Shown one piece after another: positions 47,661 through 57,559 of a DNA stretch of 64,000 nt. The DNA is taken from assembly GCA_047967505.1 (NCBI GenBank), contig CM106541.1; one strand, 5' to 3'. Origin of the DNA: Dipteris shenzhenensis (taxonomy: Eukaryota; Polypodiophyta; Polypodiopsida; Gleicheniales). The position numbers were made by a program, and so were the translations under genes. The notes below the pieces were generated by a model. The model was not told the origin of the DNA and did not search any database. It was given only the letters and a program-made list of their open reading frames with translations. Each line of letters starts with the position of its first letter. Position 1 is the first letter of the stretch.

Positions 47661-48046
47661 TTAGTTGCCCTGGTTTTTCTCTGTTGGCATGAAAGGATCG
47701 TTTCTAATACCGAAGCGCTCCTCGTATAAGTCCCTGTCGAAAATATACGTAAGCTTCTCCATTGTCGTCACTGGGTGCGTCGCGTCGTGTGTCCCTCCAA
47801 ATTGTTCCATGAATTGTTCGAGTATAGCTGTTCCTTGATCGCACGTCGTGTCCCTCACAGCAACTCCAAGGATACGTTGTACCCGTAATGCAGCAGCTCG
47901 CACGCATACGCTGTGATCCCTTTCGTCTTCGTGTCTAGTAGCTTCTGGCCCTCCAAACTTTCCATCATCCTATCGGTCTCATCGAACTCAATGTCAAGCT
48001 CGACAAGGATCTCTTTGAGGAGTCCTGCAGGAGAAGTGCAATCCAT
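47661..48046 (-). CDS. Unrecognised coding segment upstream of the GIY-YIG exon
   Basis: Two overlapping minus frames carry protein-like sequence: one from about 48,046 (LLKEILVELDIEFDETDRMM, then GITAYACELLHYG) and one from 47,903 (VAVRDTTCDQGTAILEQFM, then DRDLYEERFGIRNDPF) to a TAA at 47,661. Moving from one to the other needs a frameshift or splice near 47,870. The first begins after a possible acceptor (TCTCCTGCAG). I do not recognise the family. The position suggests N-terminal exons of the GIY-YIG gene or a separate small gene of the same element. Confidence 0.45.
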
Positions 48047-48120
48047 GATGAGTTTGTTGTTCTTGCAACTCGTTAATTCTTTTTCTCAATTGTTGCGGTT
48101 TTTTTTAATTTTCGGAAGAA

Positions 48121-48385
48121 TTAAGCACCATTTGCGAATCTCAAGCCTCCCGGCTCTCTTTTAGCTGGCAAACGCCTATTGCAGTTGTCAATGAAGTCGC
48201 GTAGTTCTGCATACGTGTTGAAGCCATTGATGTAAGCTCCCGGACGTTCTCTTGCATTGTTTGCTAGCCGGAATTGGTTAGGAAGAACCTCCTCTTTGCT
48301 GGTGGAGGTTTTGTTGCCTTCGCGTTGCTTTTGTATAGCTCAAATAGCTGCTTGCAGGCACGACTTATTACACCATCTTTTCAAA
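48121..48385 (-). CDS. Unrecognised coding segment (AELRDFIDNC)
   Basis: Minus translation shows RACKQLFELYKSNAKA (about 48,310-48,360) and, in another phase, LPNQFRLANNARERPGAYI followed by FNTYAELRDFIDNCNRRLPA to a stop at about 48,121. The sequence is protein-like, but the shift of phase means an intron (a possible acceptor CTCCACCAG lies near 48,297) or decay. Family unknown. It sits between the helicase stop and the GIY-YIG exon, all on the minus strand. Confidence 0.4.
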
Positions 48386-48609
48386 TGAGCCGTCTTTTTA
48401 AATCTTCAAGAAAAAAAGATTCTTTCATGCTGGTGGAATTTACCTTGTCTGCGTCCATGTCTTATGCTGCAATGTCCCGAGCTTTCTGATTCTTTGCACC
48501 TGTTCTCGACAACAGACAAGATATTAAAACCATTTTCCTTGCACGCATGTTTGACGTAACATATTCATGACTTGTCTCTGCCTTTTTCAATCTCTGGTAG
48601 TGAATACCT

Positions 48610-51600
48610 TTATGCGCGTGGTTGTGTTGTCGGTTGTGAGAACTGTCGTGGAATTGGTCTGAATATGTCTGGATGTGGGCAATGTAGTATGCGCAGCCTC
48701 GTTCTCTCAGTCACTCTGGACAACATCACGTATGCTAGGCCAGGGGCAAACACTCCTCGAAATATGAGTAGCGCATTGTTGGATATGGTTGCGCCTTGGG
48801 ATTTGTGTCCCGTGATAGCGTATGCTAGGGTTAGTGGAAATGTGGACTTGTGGAACCATTTTCCATTTATTGCCTTTCGTTGATGCTTCGAGCGTCGTAA
48901 TGTGAGCACGGCCGCTGTTGTGTCCACGACGACAGTGATACCGTTGATTTCTCCCTTGCTAGTTGCATTGATGCTCTTGATTTTGCACATTGCTCCATTT
49001 GCGGCACCTATTGCGAGGTCGATGTTTTCCGTTATCATTGCCTTCGCCCCCACGCAAATTTTTCCTATCTCGTTGAAGCTTTTGTCCTCCAACCATTCTT
49101 TGAGAGCTGGTTCGCTCGCGGCGTTACTGTGTATTTGAACATGCACAATCATCTCGGGAGTGTTGAATTTCTCCACAAGCTCATCGTTGAAGGTAGCGAC
49201 ATCGACTCTGTGCGTGCAAATGATGGTTGTTTTGGCATCGATGAAATGGCATGCACCTTCCTTATCGACAATGCACTGCCCCAAACAGTCGGAAATCTCG
49301 TCAGTTGTGGGCATCCTGAGTCTTATGGTATGCAAGAATGCCAGGAATGGCATGTCTCGTGCATGTCGCACCGAGAATTGCATGTGGTACATTTTCGCTT
49401 GAGCCCAGTGCGCGGAGGACGTGATGTGGCACGGCTCGCAGAGATCCTCGCGGTGTTTGCAAACTGGCGGTAATTGCGCCAGGTCACCAAAAATTATGAG
49501 CATTTTGTGTCTGAATGGCTCATGCAATGTGCCATTAGTCACATTGACGATTTGTCTTACCACGAGATCGAAAGTCATCCTTGTTAGCATGGACATCTCG
49601 TCAATGATGATCGCGTTGGCTTCCTTGATTGCGAGGTGTCGCTCATCCATCTCATGGATGTTCAGTGGGTACTGACTGCTGCGCACAGGGATCTTGAATT
49701 GGTAGTGTACAGTGGTTGCAATCCCGCTCAGCTGCGTCGCAGCCGCCCCTGTTGATGCACAGAGTATTGCCGTTTTGTTTTGCGCTACCAGATGCAAAAC
49801 ATAGTACTGTATCAAGAAGCTTTTGCCGCTCCCTGGTGTTCCACAGACAACGTGCAGCCCCGAGCTTGTTGAAGCTAGGCTTTCGAAGACTCTTTGTTGT
49901 TCTACTGTCAATGCGGCATTGGCGACGGTGCGAAACTCGGCCATTTTTTCCAACATCCTCGCGCATGTTGGCCCTTCGACGGTTTGCTGGTCGATGTTAG
50001 GCGCTTCAATCGGGTAGTCTCGGATGATCGCAACCTTTTGCAATATCATATTGATCAACTGGTCCATGTGGTCAGTCGCTAGCAAGTTCCTTTGCGTGTA
50101 TTCGGTCACATACATCTCGAGGTCCTCGTTGCTCAATATGAGGCCGCGCATTTGGCATTCGACAAAGTAGGATCCAGCTGTGTTGGCAGGTGATATGAGC
50201 TCCGTTTCATTCCTCAAGCTGAGTTTTCGCAAGAGCACGATGTAGAAGTACCCCTCTGGTTGATGTCCAGGGTGGTAGTCAGTGAATCTGACTACTCGCT
50301 CACATTTTGCGATCCTGTTGCCTAAGAGGTCAAGACCGACCGTTCCACGTTGCGTTTCCTTGGGCTTTCGGATCACATATTGCTTATGGTAATCGTAGAA
50401 CGTGCTATCCTTGATGATGCTCGGTCTCCCGTAGTATATGTCGACCGGGTGCAGGGTGACGTTGTTGTTTCGCGAGACGATGCGTTGTCTTAGAGATGGT
50501 GGCGAGGAGTCGACATAGTGAACGGTCTCGCTCCTTGTGATTGTTGGTATCTGCATGCAGTTTAGCATGGCCTCTGTTGGAGAGGTTGGTTTTGATAGGA
50601 GGCTCGCGGCAATGAGTTTCAGCTTTACTTCGTCAAGATGTTGCAACCCCAAATGCGAGGCGTCTTCTGAACGGATGTTCAGTTTGCCCATTGGTTCAGA
50701 TTTCATCACGTACTTGAGGAGGTAGTGAGAGATTGAAGAGTTTGTCACCCGCTGTATGTTCATGTGTGCACCCCACAATAGTAACACGGAAGGGTGGTAA
50801 GGGACGACGTTTTGGTACTCATGTCCCGGCCGGTAATACAACCAACGTTGCGTCAGAGGGTCGAGGATGGGTTCATATTCTCGCTGTGTTGCGAAAGGGA
50901 AGCCGTGCTTGCAACTGTGATGTGACGGTCCGACGTAGCACGCTTTCCTGCATACGTGCAACTGCTTCCTGAGAACTAGTTCTCGCAGCCTTGTGTTTCG
51001 AGGATCCAGGGCCTCGTCCCTGGGGACGTAAGCTGCAATCTCATTTGCAATTCGCTGACGGTCATCATGGTGGACCCACAATATGACATGGGCGTGTAGG
51101 GAGCCCCTGTTTTGTATCTCATAACGAACGACATGGTGTTGTATTCGGCCAAGCAGACCGTCGGATGAAAGCAAATGCTTGTGCATGAACATGTGGAAGC
51201 GTGCGTGGAAAAGTGCCACGCATTCAACAGGATAGTCCTTCCAAGTGAATTGCGCATTATAATGTGTTGCGATGCTCTCGATCACATTAATTTCTTGCCA
51301 CCGTGTATCGGTGACCTCATCTGCAGTGAATGTCAGAAAGAAATCTGGGAGGCCCCAAGCATCGACCATCGTTATGAGGTCCTTCAGTTGCCGTCGATGC
51401 CACGATGGGGACCCCGGCATTGTTGATGGCATGCTGTAGCGAAGCACGTGTCTCATTGCGTCTTCATCGGTCGTGGCAGGGTTGGCTTTCCTATATTGGT
51501 CAATGTCTCGTTGCAAGCATGTAGAGTTGCTTGAATTGGCAATCATCACTGCCTGTTTTAACTGGAACATGATCAACAAGTACGGCTTGTAGAGCGTGTA

Positions 51601-52314
51601 GATAGAGAATAAGGTGCATATTCTCATTTTCACATAGTTGCTGAACTGTATGCAGCCATCATAGTAGCCCCATCCGAAAGGGAACAGGAAGGGGAACACT
51701 GCTGACTCCATGGTTATGTCAACGCACGCACTGCCAGCTGCTGCTACTCCGTCGATGTGGAATGAAGTGACCCTCTCTGAAAGCATTTCTATACCCCGTA
51801 GCTGTATGGAGGCAAACTCATGCTTGTCCCTTGCATCAAAGGCATGACGGTTCGTGGGGTCCACCACGTTTTGCAAAAGCAGGAGCTCAGGCTGAGATTT
51901 TGCTATTGACATTAACTCGAAGGGAGCTGTCTCATCGTGTAGTTCCAAGATACCTGCAATGGTTTGAGGACTCAAGATGCACATACCCATCTTGATGTCC
52001 GCACGCTCTGCTAAAGAATTGTACTTGCGCAATATTGGATTGTTCTCGATGTTGTATGCGAGCACAGCTGACAGCTCGTTCGTCACGATTTCTTGAGCCG
52101 ATCTTAGTGGGACGTTTCGCCAAGATATCAGAGGATTGTCTAGAAGTGACCTTCGATCGAGTGTGCCATGAGCAATCGCATTTGCAGTCGTGGTAACTGA
52201 AATGGATACATCTATGATGCTTAGCAGTTGCGTGTGGAGGTGGTTTGTTTTAAGCAACTGCCGAGAGTACTGTGGCATCAACCGCACAATGTATAGATCT
52301 GCTCCGCTGGGCAT
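48610..52314 (-). CDS. Helitron Rep-helicase, 1,234 codons, uninterrupted
   Basis: This is the replication-initiator and helicase of a rolling-circle Helitron transposon. Rep part: FFLTFTADE at residues 325-333 (motif 1), GSLHAHVILWV with the HUH histidines at 407 and 409 (motif 2), and HYLLKYVMK with the two catalytic tyrosines at 531 and 535 (motif 3). Pif1-type SF1B helicase part: Walker A GTPGSGKS at 825-832, Walker B IIIDEMSML at 902-910, FGDLAQLPPV at 942-951, a TGHKSQGATI motif at 1168-1177 and YVMLSRVT at 1195-1202. All key residues are present and there is no stop, so the enzyme could be active. The start at 52,314 is only the first Met of the frame; upstream coding in another phase suggests a longer spliced protein. 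No RPA or OTU domain is seen. Confidence 0.95.
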   Translation of the reverse strand: MPSGADLYIVRLMPQYSRQLLKTNHLHTQLLSIIDVSISVTTTANAIAHGTLDRRSLLDNPLISWRNVPLRSAQEIVTNELSAVLAYNIENNPILRKYNSLAERADIKMGMCILSPQTIAGILELHDETAPFELMSIAKSQPELLLLQNVVDPTNRHAFDARDKHEFASIQLRGIEMLSERVTSFHIDGVAAAGSACVDITMESAVFPFLFPFGWGYYDGCIQFSNYVKMRICTLFSIYTLYKPYLLIMFQLKQAVMIANSSNSTCLQRDIDQYRKANPATTDEDAMRHVLRYSMPSTMPGSPSWHRRQLKDLITMVDAWGLPDFFLTFTADEVTDTRWQEINVIESIATHYNAQFTWKDYPVECVALFHARFHMFMHKHLLSSDGLLGRIQHHVVRYEIQNRGSLHAHVILWVHHDDRQRIANEIAAYVPRDEALDPRNTRLRELVLRKQLHVCRKACYVGPSHHSCKHGFPFATQREYEPILDPLTQRWLYYRPGHEYQNVVPYHPSVLLLWGAHMNIQRVTNSSISHYLLKYVMKSEPMGKLNIRSEDASHLGLQHLDEVKLKLIAASLLSKPTSPTEAMLNCMQIPTITRSETVHYVDSSPPSLRQRIVSRNNNVTLHPVDIYYGRPSIIKDSTFYDYHKQYVIRKPKETQRGTVGLDLLGNRIAKCERVVRFTDYHPGHQPEGYFYIVLLRKLSLRNETELISPANTAGSYFVECQMRGLILSNEDLEMYVTEYTQRNLLATDHMDQLINMILQKVAIIRDYPIEAPNIDQQTVEGPTCARMLEKMAEFRTVANAALTVEQQRVFESLASTSSGLHVVCGTPGSGKSFLIQYYVLHLVAQNKTAILCASTGAAATQLSGIATTVHYQFKIPVRSSQYPLNIHEMDERHLAIKEANAIIIDEMSMLTRMTFDLVVRQIVNVTNGTLHEPFRHKMLIIFGDLAQLPPVCKHREDLCEPCHITSSAHWAQAKMYHMQFSVRHARDMPFLAFLHTIRLRMPTTDEISDCLGQCIVDKEGACHFIDAKTTIICTHRVDVATFNDELVEKFNTPEMIVHVQIHSNAASEPALKEWLEDKSFNEIGKICVGAKAMITENIDLAIGAANGAMCKIKSINATSKGEINGITVVVDTTAAVLTLRRSKHQRKAINGKWFHKSTFPLTLAYAITGHKSQGATISNNALLIFRGVFAPGLAYVMLSRVTERTRLRILHCPHPDIFRPIPRQFSQPTTQPRA

Positions 52315-52678
52315 CTCGTGTGCAGCTTTGGCATTTCCAGTAAGTCACTTGCATGCCCATATTCTCGCAGGCATCCAAAAGTATCATGTTTCCGAGTGCG
52401 GCGCTATGGCTCGAGATGCCTATGCCTTGCGAAGAAACGATCCTTTGGTTTGCAGACAGTAGCGTGGTTATGCCACAGACACCGCAGATTTGAAGGCTGG
52501 AGAAAATAGCCACGCAATTACTAACCCATTGCTTGTATCTATCTGCGATGGTCAACCACGATGACGTAGCTGGCCTCAAGGACATCTTTCTTGATGTTAT
52601 ATCAAGTTGAATAGCTCGACCTCTGGCTGCTCTGAGCGTTGACGAATGGTCATGTTCGAAGGAGTTTCCGGTGGTCAT
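52315..52678 (-). CDS. Probable N-terminal zinc-binding region of the Helitron Rep-helicase
   Basis: An overlapping frame (52,250-52,678) encodes paired CxxC motifs, QICGVCG and YWKCQSC, as seen in the zinc-finger-like N-termini of many Helitron Reps. It is in a different phase from the main frame, so an intron or a single frameshift near 52,300 must join them. A 3' splice site CCCTGTAG lies just upstream, near 52,727. The assignment rests on position and the Cys pattern. Confidence 0.55.
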
Positions 52679-53244
52679 TTCTACATCGTGACATGAATCG
52701 ATGTCTTATGTTCGGGTTTAAACACCTACAGGGATTAATAATAAAAACCATCCGAAATTTTGCTACAATTTCACTCACGTGGTTTTGTCTAAACGCAACA
52801 AGAAAAACAAAATGGACTGAACCTCTATCTTTAGAAGGTGAAAGAATTGATAAAATAACTTGAATCAAGCAAATACATTTTGTTGTGCATACCTTTAGGA
52901 GAAGACACTCGTTTGGAGGCTGCAAGCATCTCGAAAACAGAAGTGTTGCAGACATGATTAGTATGTTGGTCAAACCAAGCAAATGTAATGTTCCCTTGCG
53001 GAAACAGAATGTGCGAAGAAGTGTGCGTGCTCAAGATGAGGTGTAAAAAAAAAAAAACCATACGTAATGTATGGTGGAGATCCGGCACATGTCTCTCCAA
53101 AAATTATATATCATAGGGGAACGTGCCATCCCCCCGTTTCAAATAGTCACCTCCAGTGTTGGACGTGTAGCGCATTAATGAGGACCAGAGCAACATACGG
53201 TGCAGAAACATTTCAGAATTGAAATGACTGTACATTCTACTTAC

Positions 53245-53317
53245 GTGGAGTATCCTTTGTGATGTCCACAGCTCGACGAGAAGTCGCCTATTTCTTTGCT
53301 GGAATGTTGGAATCTGA
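53245..53317 (-). CDS. Candidate upstream exon of the Helitron gene
   Basis: A short open segment (IPTFQQRNRRLLVELWTS) is bounded on the coding strand by TTTTTCAG before and CCAC/GTAAGT after, an excellent acceptor and donor pair. A further donor (AAAG/GTATGC) occurs near 52,890. These suggest a multi-exon 5' end. The transcription start and the Helitron 5' end (TC) were not located. Confidence 0.35.
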
Positions 53318-54060
53318 AAAACAATCATGATTAGTCAATATGCATTCCTCATGTTCTGCATGTTTGGATATGTTGGTTAGCATATGTGCAATTTCCTAAA
53401 GATGATAAATTCAAGCACAAAAGCTATACACAATGCAACGATCAAAGATGTAGACTATGGTCGTGTATGATGATGCCGACTATGTAGACACAGTACCTAT
53501 GCATAGTAGAGAATGCATGCGCAACTCGAATTAAGGAATGAAAGCACTGCAATTCACTGCACTTCATCATCAACTAGATGGGGTGCCTATGCACAAAAGA
53601 GACTAATGCCTAAATCCTCGCGGTCGACTACGATTTAGTGTAGAGCACCAAAAATGATGTCACAAATTATGGGAGCTATTGAGAAAGGATCGTAGAGACT
53701 TTTGGCAAGCTTACAGCTGCAGTTAGTTACTGGAGCATTGGCAGTATATAGTAAGCTAGATATAGAGAGATTCAACCATTTATTCAGGCGTGGGCAAATG
53801 CCTCCTTTCACACTGTAACTAGCCTTGAACCTTCATCTCCTCCATCGCCAACCTTCCAAGCTTCATCTCCGCCATAGCCTAACATGTCTCTCTATTCCAT
53901 CTCAAATAGACGATCTGTATCTTCCAGCATGTGATCACTTTTCAAAATTTATCTAGAATATCTTACTAGTGATAGAGGAGCTTGTTCAATGATGCATTAG
54001 CAAGTAAAGCTTATGGGAGGTAGCAAGCTAAGGGTGTCCACTTCCGGACCACTTTCGGGT
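53318..54060. other. Unassigned DNA between Helitron and palindrome array
   Basis: No gene or clear repeat. A 7-bp inverted pair GGGTGTC / GACACCC (about 54,027 and 54,067) lies at the edge of the palindrome array. The left border of the putative transposon and the right border of the Helitron should both be here, but neither is visible. Confidence 0.4.
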
Positions 54061-54114
54061 GAGTGTGACACCCGCTCGAGTGAAAATACAAAGGTTTTGC
54101 TTCGGTCTCCTACA

Positions 54115-54772
54115 CCTCGATCGAGGTAGAAGCTCCAATGAAAATCACACACGAGCACAACCGAATCTAGCCCATACCTCGATCGAGGTACGTATCTTTT
54201 TGCCGAACCGAGCCTATACCCCTCGATCGAGGTTTGCTGGCAAGCCAGCTACACATGCCACATCTACCTCGTCGAGGTATTGTGATCCTCCAGCTCAACC
54301 TCGATCGAGGTCACGTGGCATGTCCAGCAAACCTCGATCGAGGTATTGGCCATCCGAAAGGGCAGCCAACAGGGCAGATGACATACCTCGATCGAGGTAT
54401 TGTGGACACATGACTTGGCATCCCGTTTCTGCCAACACACCACGATCGAGGTATCGTGGCATGTCAAAACCTCCATCGACGTGGATGTACCGAGATGTAT
54501 GGGCATGTCACAATACCTCGATCGAGGTATCGTGGCATGGCCATACCTCGCTCGAGGTATATGTGCCGGGGTGTATGCGCATGGAAAGAATACCTCGATC
54601 GAGGTATTGTGGCATGCCAACGACATGCATGGTTATGTCAAGAGTACCTCGATCGAGGTATATGAGCCGGGATGTATGGGCATGGAAAGAATACCTCGAT
54701 CGAGGTAGGTAAACCCTAATTTTTATTATAAAAGGAGAGCGACCCCCCTCATTCCGCATACCTCGATCGAGT
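54115..54772. repeat. Array of about 15 TACCTCGATCGAGGTA palindromes (left)
   Basis: The 12-bp core CCTCGATCGAGG or a close variant starts at 54115, 54177, 54221, 54267 (one base short), 54299, 54332, 54386, 54440, 54470 (degenerate), 54516, 54546, 54593, 54647, 54694 and 54761. Most are perfect palindromes, often 16 bp with flanking TA. Spacings fall into classes near 30-33, 44-47, 54 and 62-67 bp, while the DNA between copies is only partly related (words such as 'tgtggcatg' and 'gggcatgg'). The conserved palindromes in less conserved spacers suggest selection on the site as a protein-binding element. The array lies directly upstream of a TATA box. Confidence 0.92.
54725..54735 (+). promoter_or_regulatory. 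Probable TATA box of left unit
   Basis: The word 'ttataaaagg' follows the palindrome array. One more palindrome lies about 30 bp further, near the expected transcription start. Confidence 0.55.
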
Positions 54773-54857
54773 TCTGTCTCATTCAACGATTTCGGATTTG
54801 CCGGACTTCGACGGAAGAGCGCGAGCGACGGAGAGCGACGAACGGACTTCGACGGAC

Positions 54858-54889
54858 ATGGACGGAGCAGGAGCGGGAGAGTCCAGGTT
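54858..54889 (+). CDS. Possible first coding exon of left unit
   Basis: A GC-rich leader with a repeated 'cggacttcgacgga' word leads to ATG at about 54,858 (MDGAGAGES), which runs into a possible donor CCAG/GTTGGC. The AT-rich tandem array starts immediately after. Splicing to the acidic exon at 56,279 does not keep frame by the simplest junction, so either another donor or exon exists or the gene is broken. Confidence 0.3.
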
Positions 54890-54892
54890 GGC

Positions 54893-56270
54893 ATTTTCTT
54901 TTGTGTAGCATTTTCTTTTATGTAGCATTTTCTTTTATGTAGAATTTGATTTAATTTTAGTTTAAAATAAAAATTATAAAATGCATTTTAATGTTTTTCT
55001 GAAATTTATGAATTACGGGATTTTTTATTTAAAATGTGAAAATTAAAATTTTTTTTAAATAGAGCTTTTTTTAGTAAATAAAAAAACGTTGATATTATTA
55101 ATTATAAAATATTTTTAAATGTGAAATGTAGTTGAAATTTTTTTTTTAATTTTTAAATTACGACATTTATAATTTAAAATGTGAAAATTTTAATTTTAAA
55201 AAACGTAATTTAAAATTTTAGTTTATAAGAAAAATTAAAAAATGCATTATAAATTTAGTTTTTCTTAAATTTATAAATTATGAGATTTTTTATTTAAAAT
55301 GTGAAAATTAATTATTTTTTCTTTAAATTGAGCTTTTTTTAGTAAATAAAAAAACGTTGATATTATTAATTATAAAATATTTATAAATTTGAAATGTAGT
55401 TGTAAAATTTTTTTTTTAATTTTTAAATTACGACATTTATAATTTAAAATGTGAAAATTTTAATTTTAAAAAACGTAATTTAAAATTTTAGTTTATAAGA
55501 AAAATAATAAATGCATTATAAATTTAGTTTTTCTTAAATTTATAAATTACGAGATTTGTTATTTAAAATGTGAAAATTAATTATTTTTTTTAAATAGAGC
55601 CTTTTTTAGTAAATAAAAAAAGTTCATATTAATAATTATAAAATATTTATAAATTTCAAATGCATTTGTAAATTTTTTTTTTTAATTTTTAAATTACGAC
55701 ATTTATAATTTAAAATGTGAAATTTTTAAATTTAAAAATCGTTTAATGAGGCTTTTTTTATTAAAAATGTGAAAATGTTAAATATTTCTGTTTTTTTTAT
55801 GAGGTAGAATTTAAAAGAGAAATAATAAAAAATTTTAGGTTAAAAGAGAAATAATAAAAATTTTCTAAATTTGAAATGCAATATAATGTTTTTTTGAAAT
55901 TTATGAATTACTACATTTTTTATTTAAAATGTGAAAATGAAATTGTATTTTCAAAATAGAGCTTTTTTATATGAAATTGTATTTTAAAAAAACGTTCATA
56001 TTAATAATTATAAAATATTATAATTTTGAAATGCATTTGTAAATTTTTTTAAAATTTTTGAATTAGGAGTTCTATATTTCTGTTTTTTTAATGTAGCATT
56101 TTCTTTTTGGTAGAATTTAATTAAATTTTAGTTTATAAGGAAAATTATAAAAAATTTCAAAATTTATAATGCATTTTAATGTTTTTTTGAAATTTGTAAA
56201 TTACGACATTTTTTATTTAAAATGTGAAATGAGATTTTTTTTTGGTAAATAGAGCTCTTTCTATTAAATA
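54893..56270. repeat. AT-rich tandem array, unit about 267 bp
   Basis: Landmarks such as 'tagagcttttttagtaaataaaaaa' recur at about 55,063, 55,330, 55,597, 55,959 and 56,249 (spacings 267, 267, 362, 290). Other unit words ('aaattacgacattt', 'ttaaaatgtgaaaatt', 'ttttagtttataagaaaaatt') recur in step. There is no coding potential. It lies between a possible donor and an acceptor-like CGGCAG, so it may be an intron expanded by tandem amplification. Confidence 0.8.
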
Positions 56271-56278
56271 AAAAACGG

Positions 56279-56418
56279 CAGATGATGAGGCTGGCCCATC
56301 TGAGCCGGCATTGCCTGAGGGCACACAGCGGACGGTTGGGCAGCGAGTCATACAGGAGCCACGTCAGCGTTCCACTAGAGGATCATATGTAGAGTTATCA
56401 GATTCAGATTCAGATTGA
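56279..56418 (+). CDS. Acidic C-terminal exon of left unit
   Basis: After AAAAACGGCAG the composition changes abruptly to GC-rich, and one frame reads DDEAGPSEPALPEG, VGQRVIQEPRQRSTRG, then SYVELSDSDSD and a stop at about 56,418. The composition change, the acceptor-like boundary and the coherent acidic end suggest a real last exon. A non-coding AT-rich stretch follows like a 3' UTR. Product unknown. The position opposite the transposase suggests a second protein of the same element. Confidence 0.4.
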
Positions 56419-56419
56419 T

Positions 56420-57540
56420 TGTTTAGGCTTCACACGTTTCTTGTATAGGGATGCACTTTTGCAGCATGATGATGATGATGTACAGATTCATTTTGGTGCT
56501 TTCATGATATTGTTCCCACGTTTATGATGTATGAGCATTTTCGTACTTTCATGATGTTCTTCGCACTTTGTTTATCTCAGTTTATCTCAGTTTATAGTTT
56601 GTTTAATACATAAGGTATTTAAAAAAGAATGCCATGTGAAGTAATTGTAAACATTAAACATTAATTGCAAACATTAAACATTAAACATATCAAAATTCAT
56701 CTTATTTTGGATGAAAATTTTATTTTGCGGATAAAAGTTTTTCATTTTTTAAACAAAAATTTTATTCTATTCATGTTTGTCAATAAAGTGTGTTTCAAAA
56801 TCCAAATTTTCATCAATTTTTCAAAAAGACAACTATTGTCATATTCATGCTTCCAAATCTAGTTTTTTAATATTATTGACATGAAGCGTATATTTTGTCC
56901 CTACAATTTTTAAAAAATATAAATTTTTAGGGGATTTTTTTCAAAAATGGAGTCTGACTTGTCCTCTGCATGATTTTGCTGTTATTTATTATGACTCAGT
57001 GTTTAATTTGTCTGTTATTGTTAACAATACTTGTGCTAATTGGTGATCAAAGAAAACAAGACCTAAATATTTGTCATATTCGAACCACAATCACATGTGC
57101 CTTCCAAATCACAATCGCATATTTCTAAGGACTATTTCAATTTCCTTAATATGACATTTGCCAATGCACCAATCTAATTATTATGCATGTATAAAAGATA
57201 ATGAACATAAAGAAGAGAAATCAACACAATTGGCAATTAATGCATGTATACGGGAATACAAGGAAGGTGTAGCATGCTAGCCCACCATTTTATTCACTAT
57301 TTTCTTTTGCATTTAGTGGTTTATGTACAAGAGAAAGGATTGGCGGTTGGTATAAGGAAAAGTGTTGGTATTTGGTTTATGTAAAAAGAAAGGGTTGTTG
57401 CACAGGCTATGCACCAAAAAAATATATACATATTAACAATCCCACTTCTCCCTTTTAAACTCCACTCATGTATGGGAGTACAAGGAAGGTGTGACATGTT
57501 AGGCCACAATTTAATTTTACTATTTTCTTTTGACTTTGGT
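56420..57540. other. AT-rich DNA, possible 3' UTR of left unit and a direct repeat
   Basis: No gene was recognised. A segment of about 68 bp ('acaaggaaggtgt...catgytag..ccac') at about 57,254-57,320 is repeated at about 57,478-57,546, just before the satellite. Confidence 0.5.
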
Positions 57541-57559
57541 GGTACGCTAACGTGTAGTC

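Noticed and set aside
48572-51426. Plus-strand frames of 80-114 codons inside the Helitron region
   Set aside because: They are antisense shadows of the 1,234-codon helicase frame.
54059-54712. A 217-codon forward frame and minus frames with repeated YLDRG / TSIEV words, looking like a repeat protein
   Set aside because: The repeats are the direct translation of the CCTCGATCGAGG palindromes in changing phases on both strands. The spacers lack protein-like conservation.
54115-54772. CRISPR-like array (short repeats with unique spacers)
   Set aside because: Spacing is irregular, the repeats are only 12-16 bp perfect palindromes, no cas genes are present and the context is clearly plant nuclear DNA.
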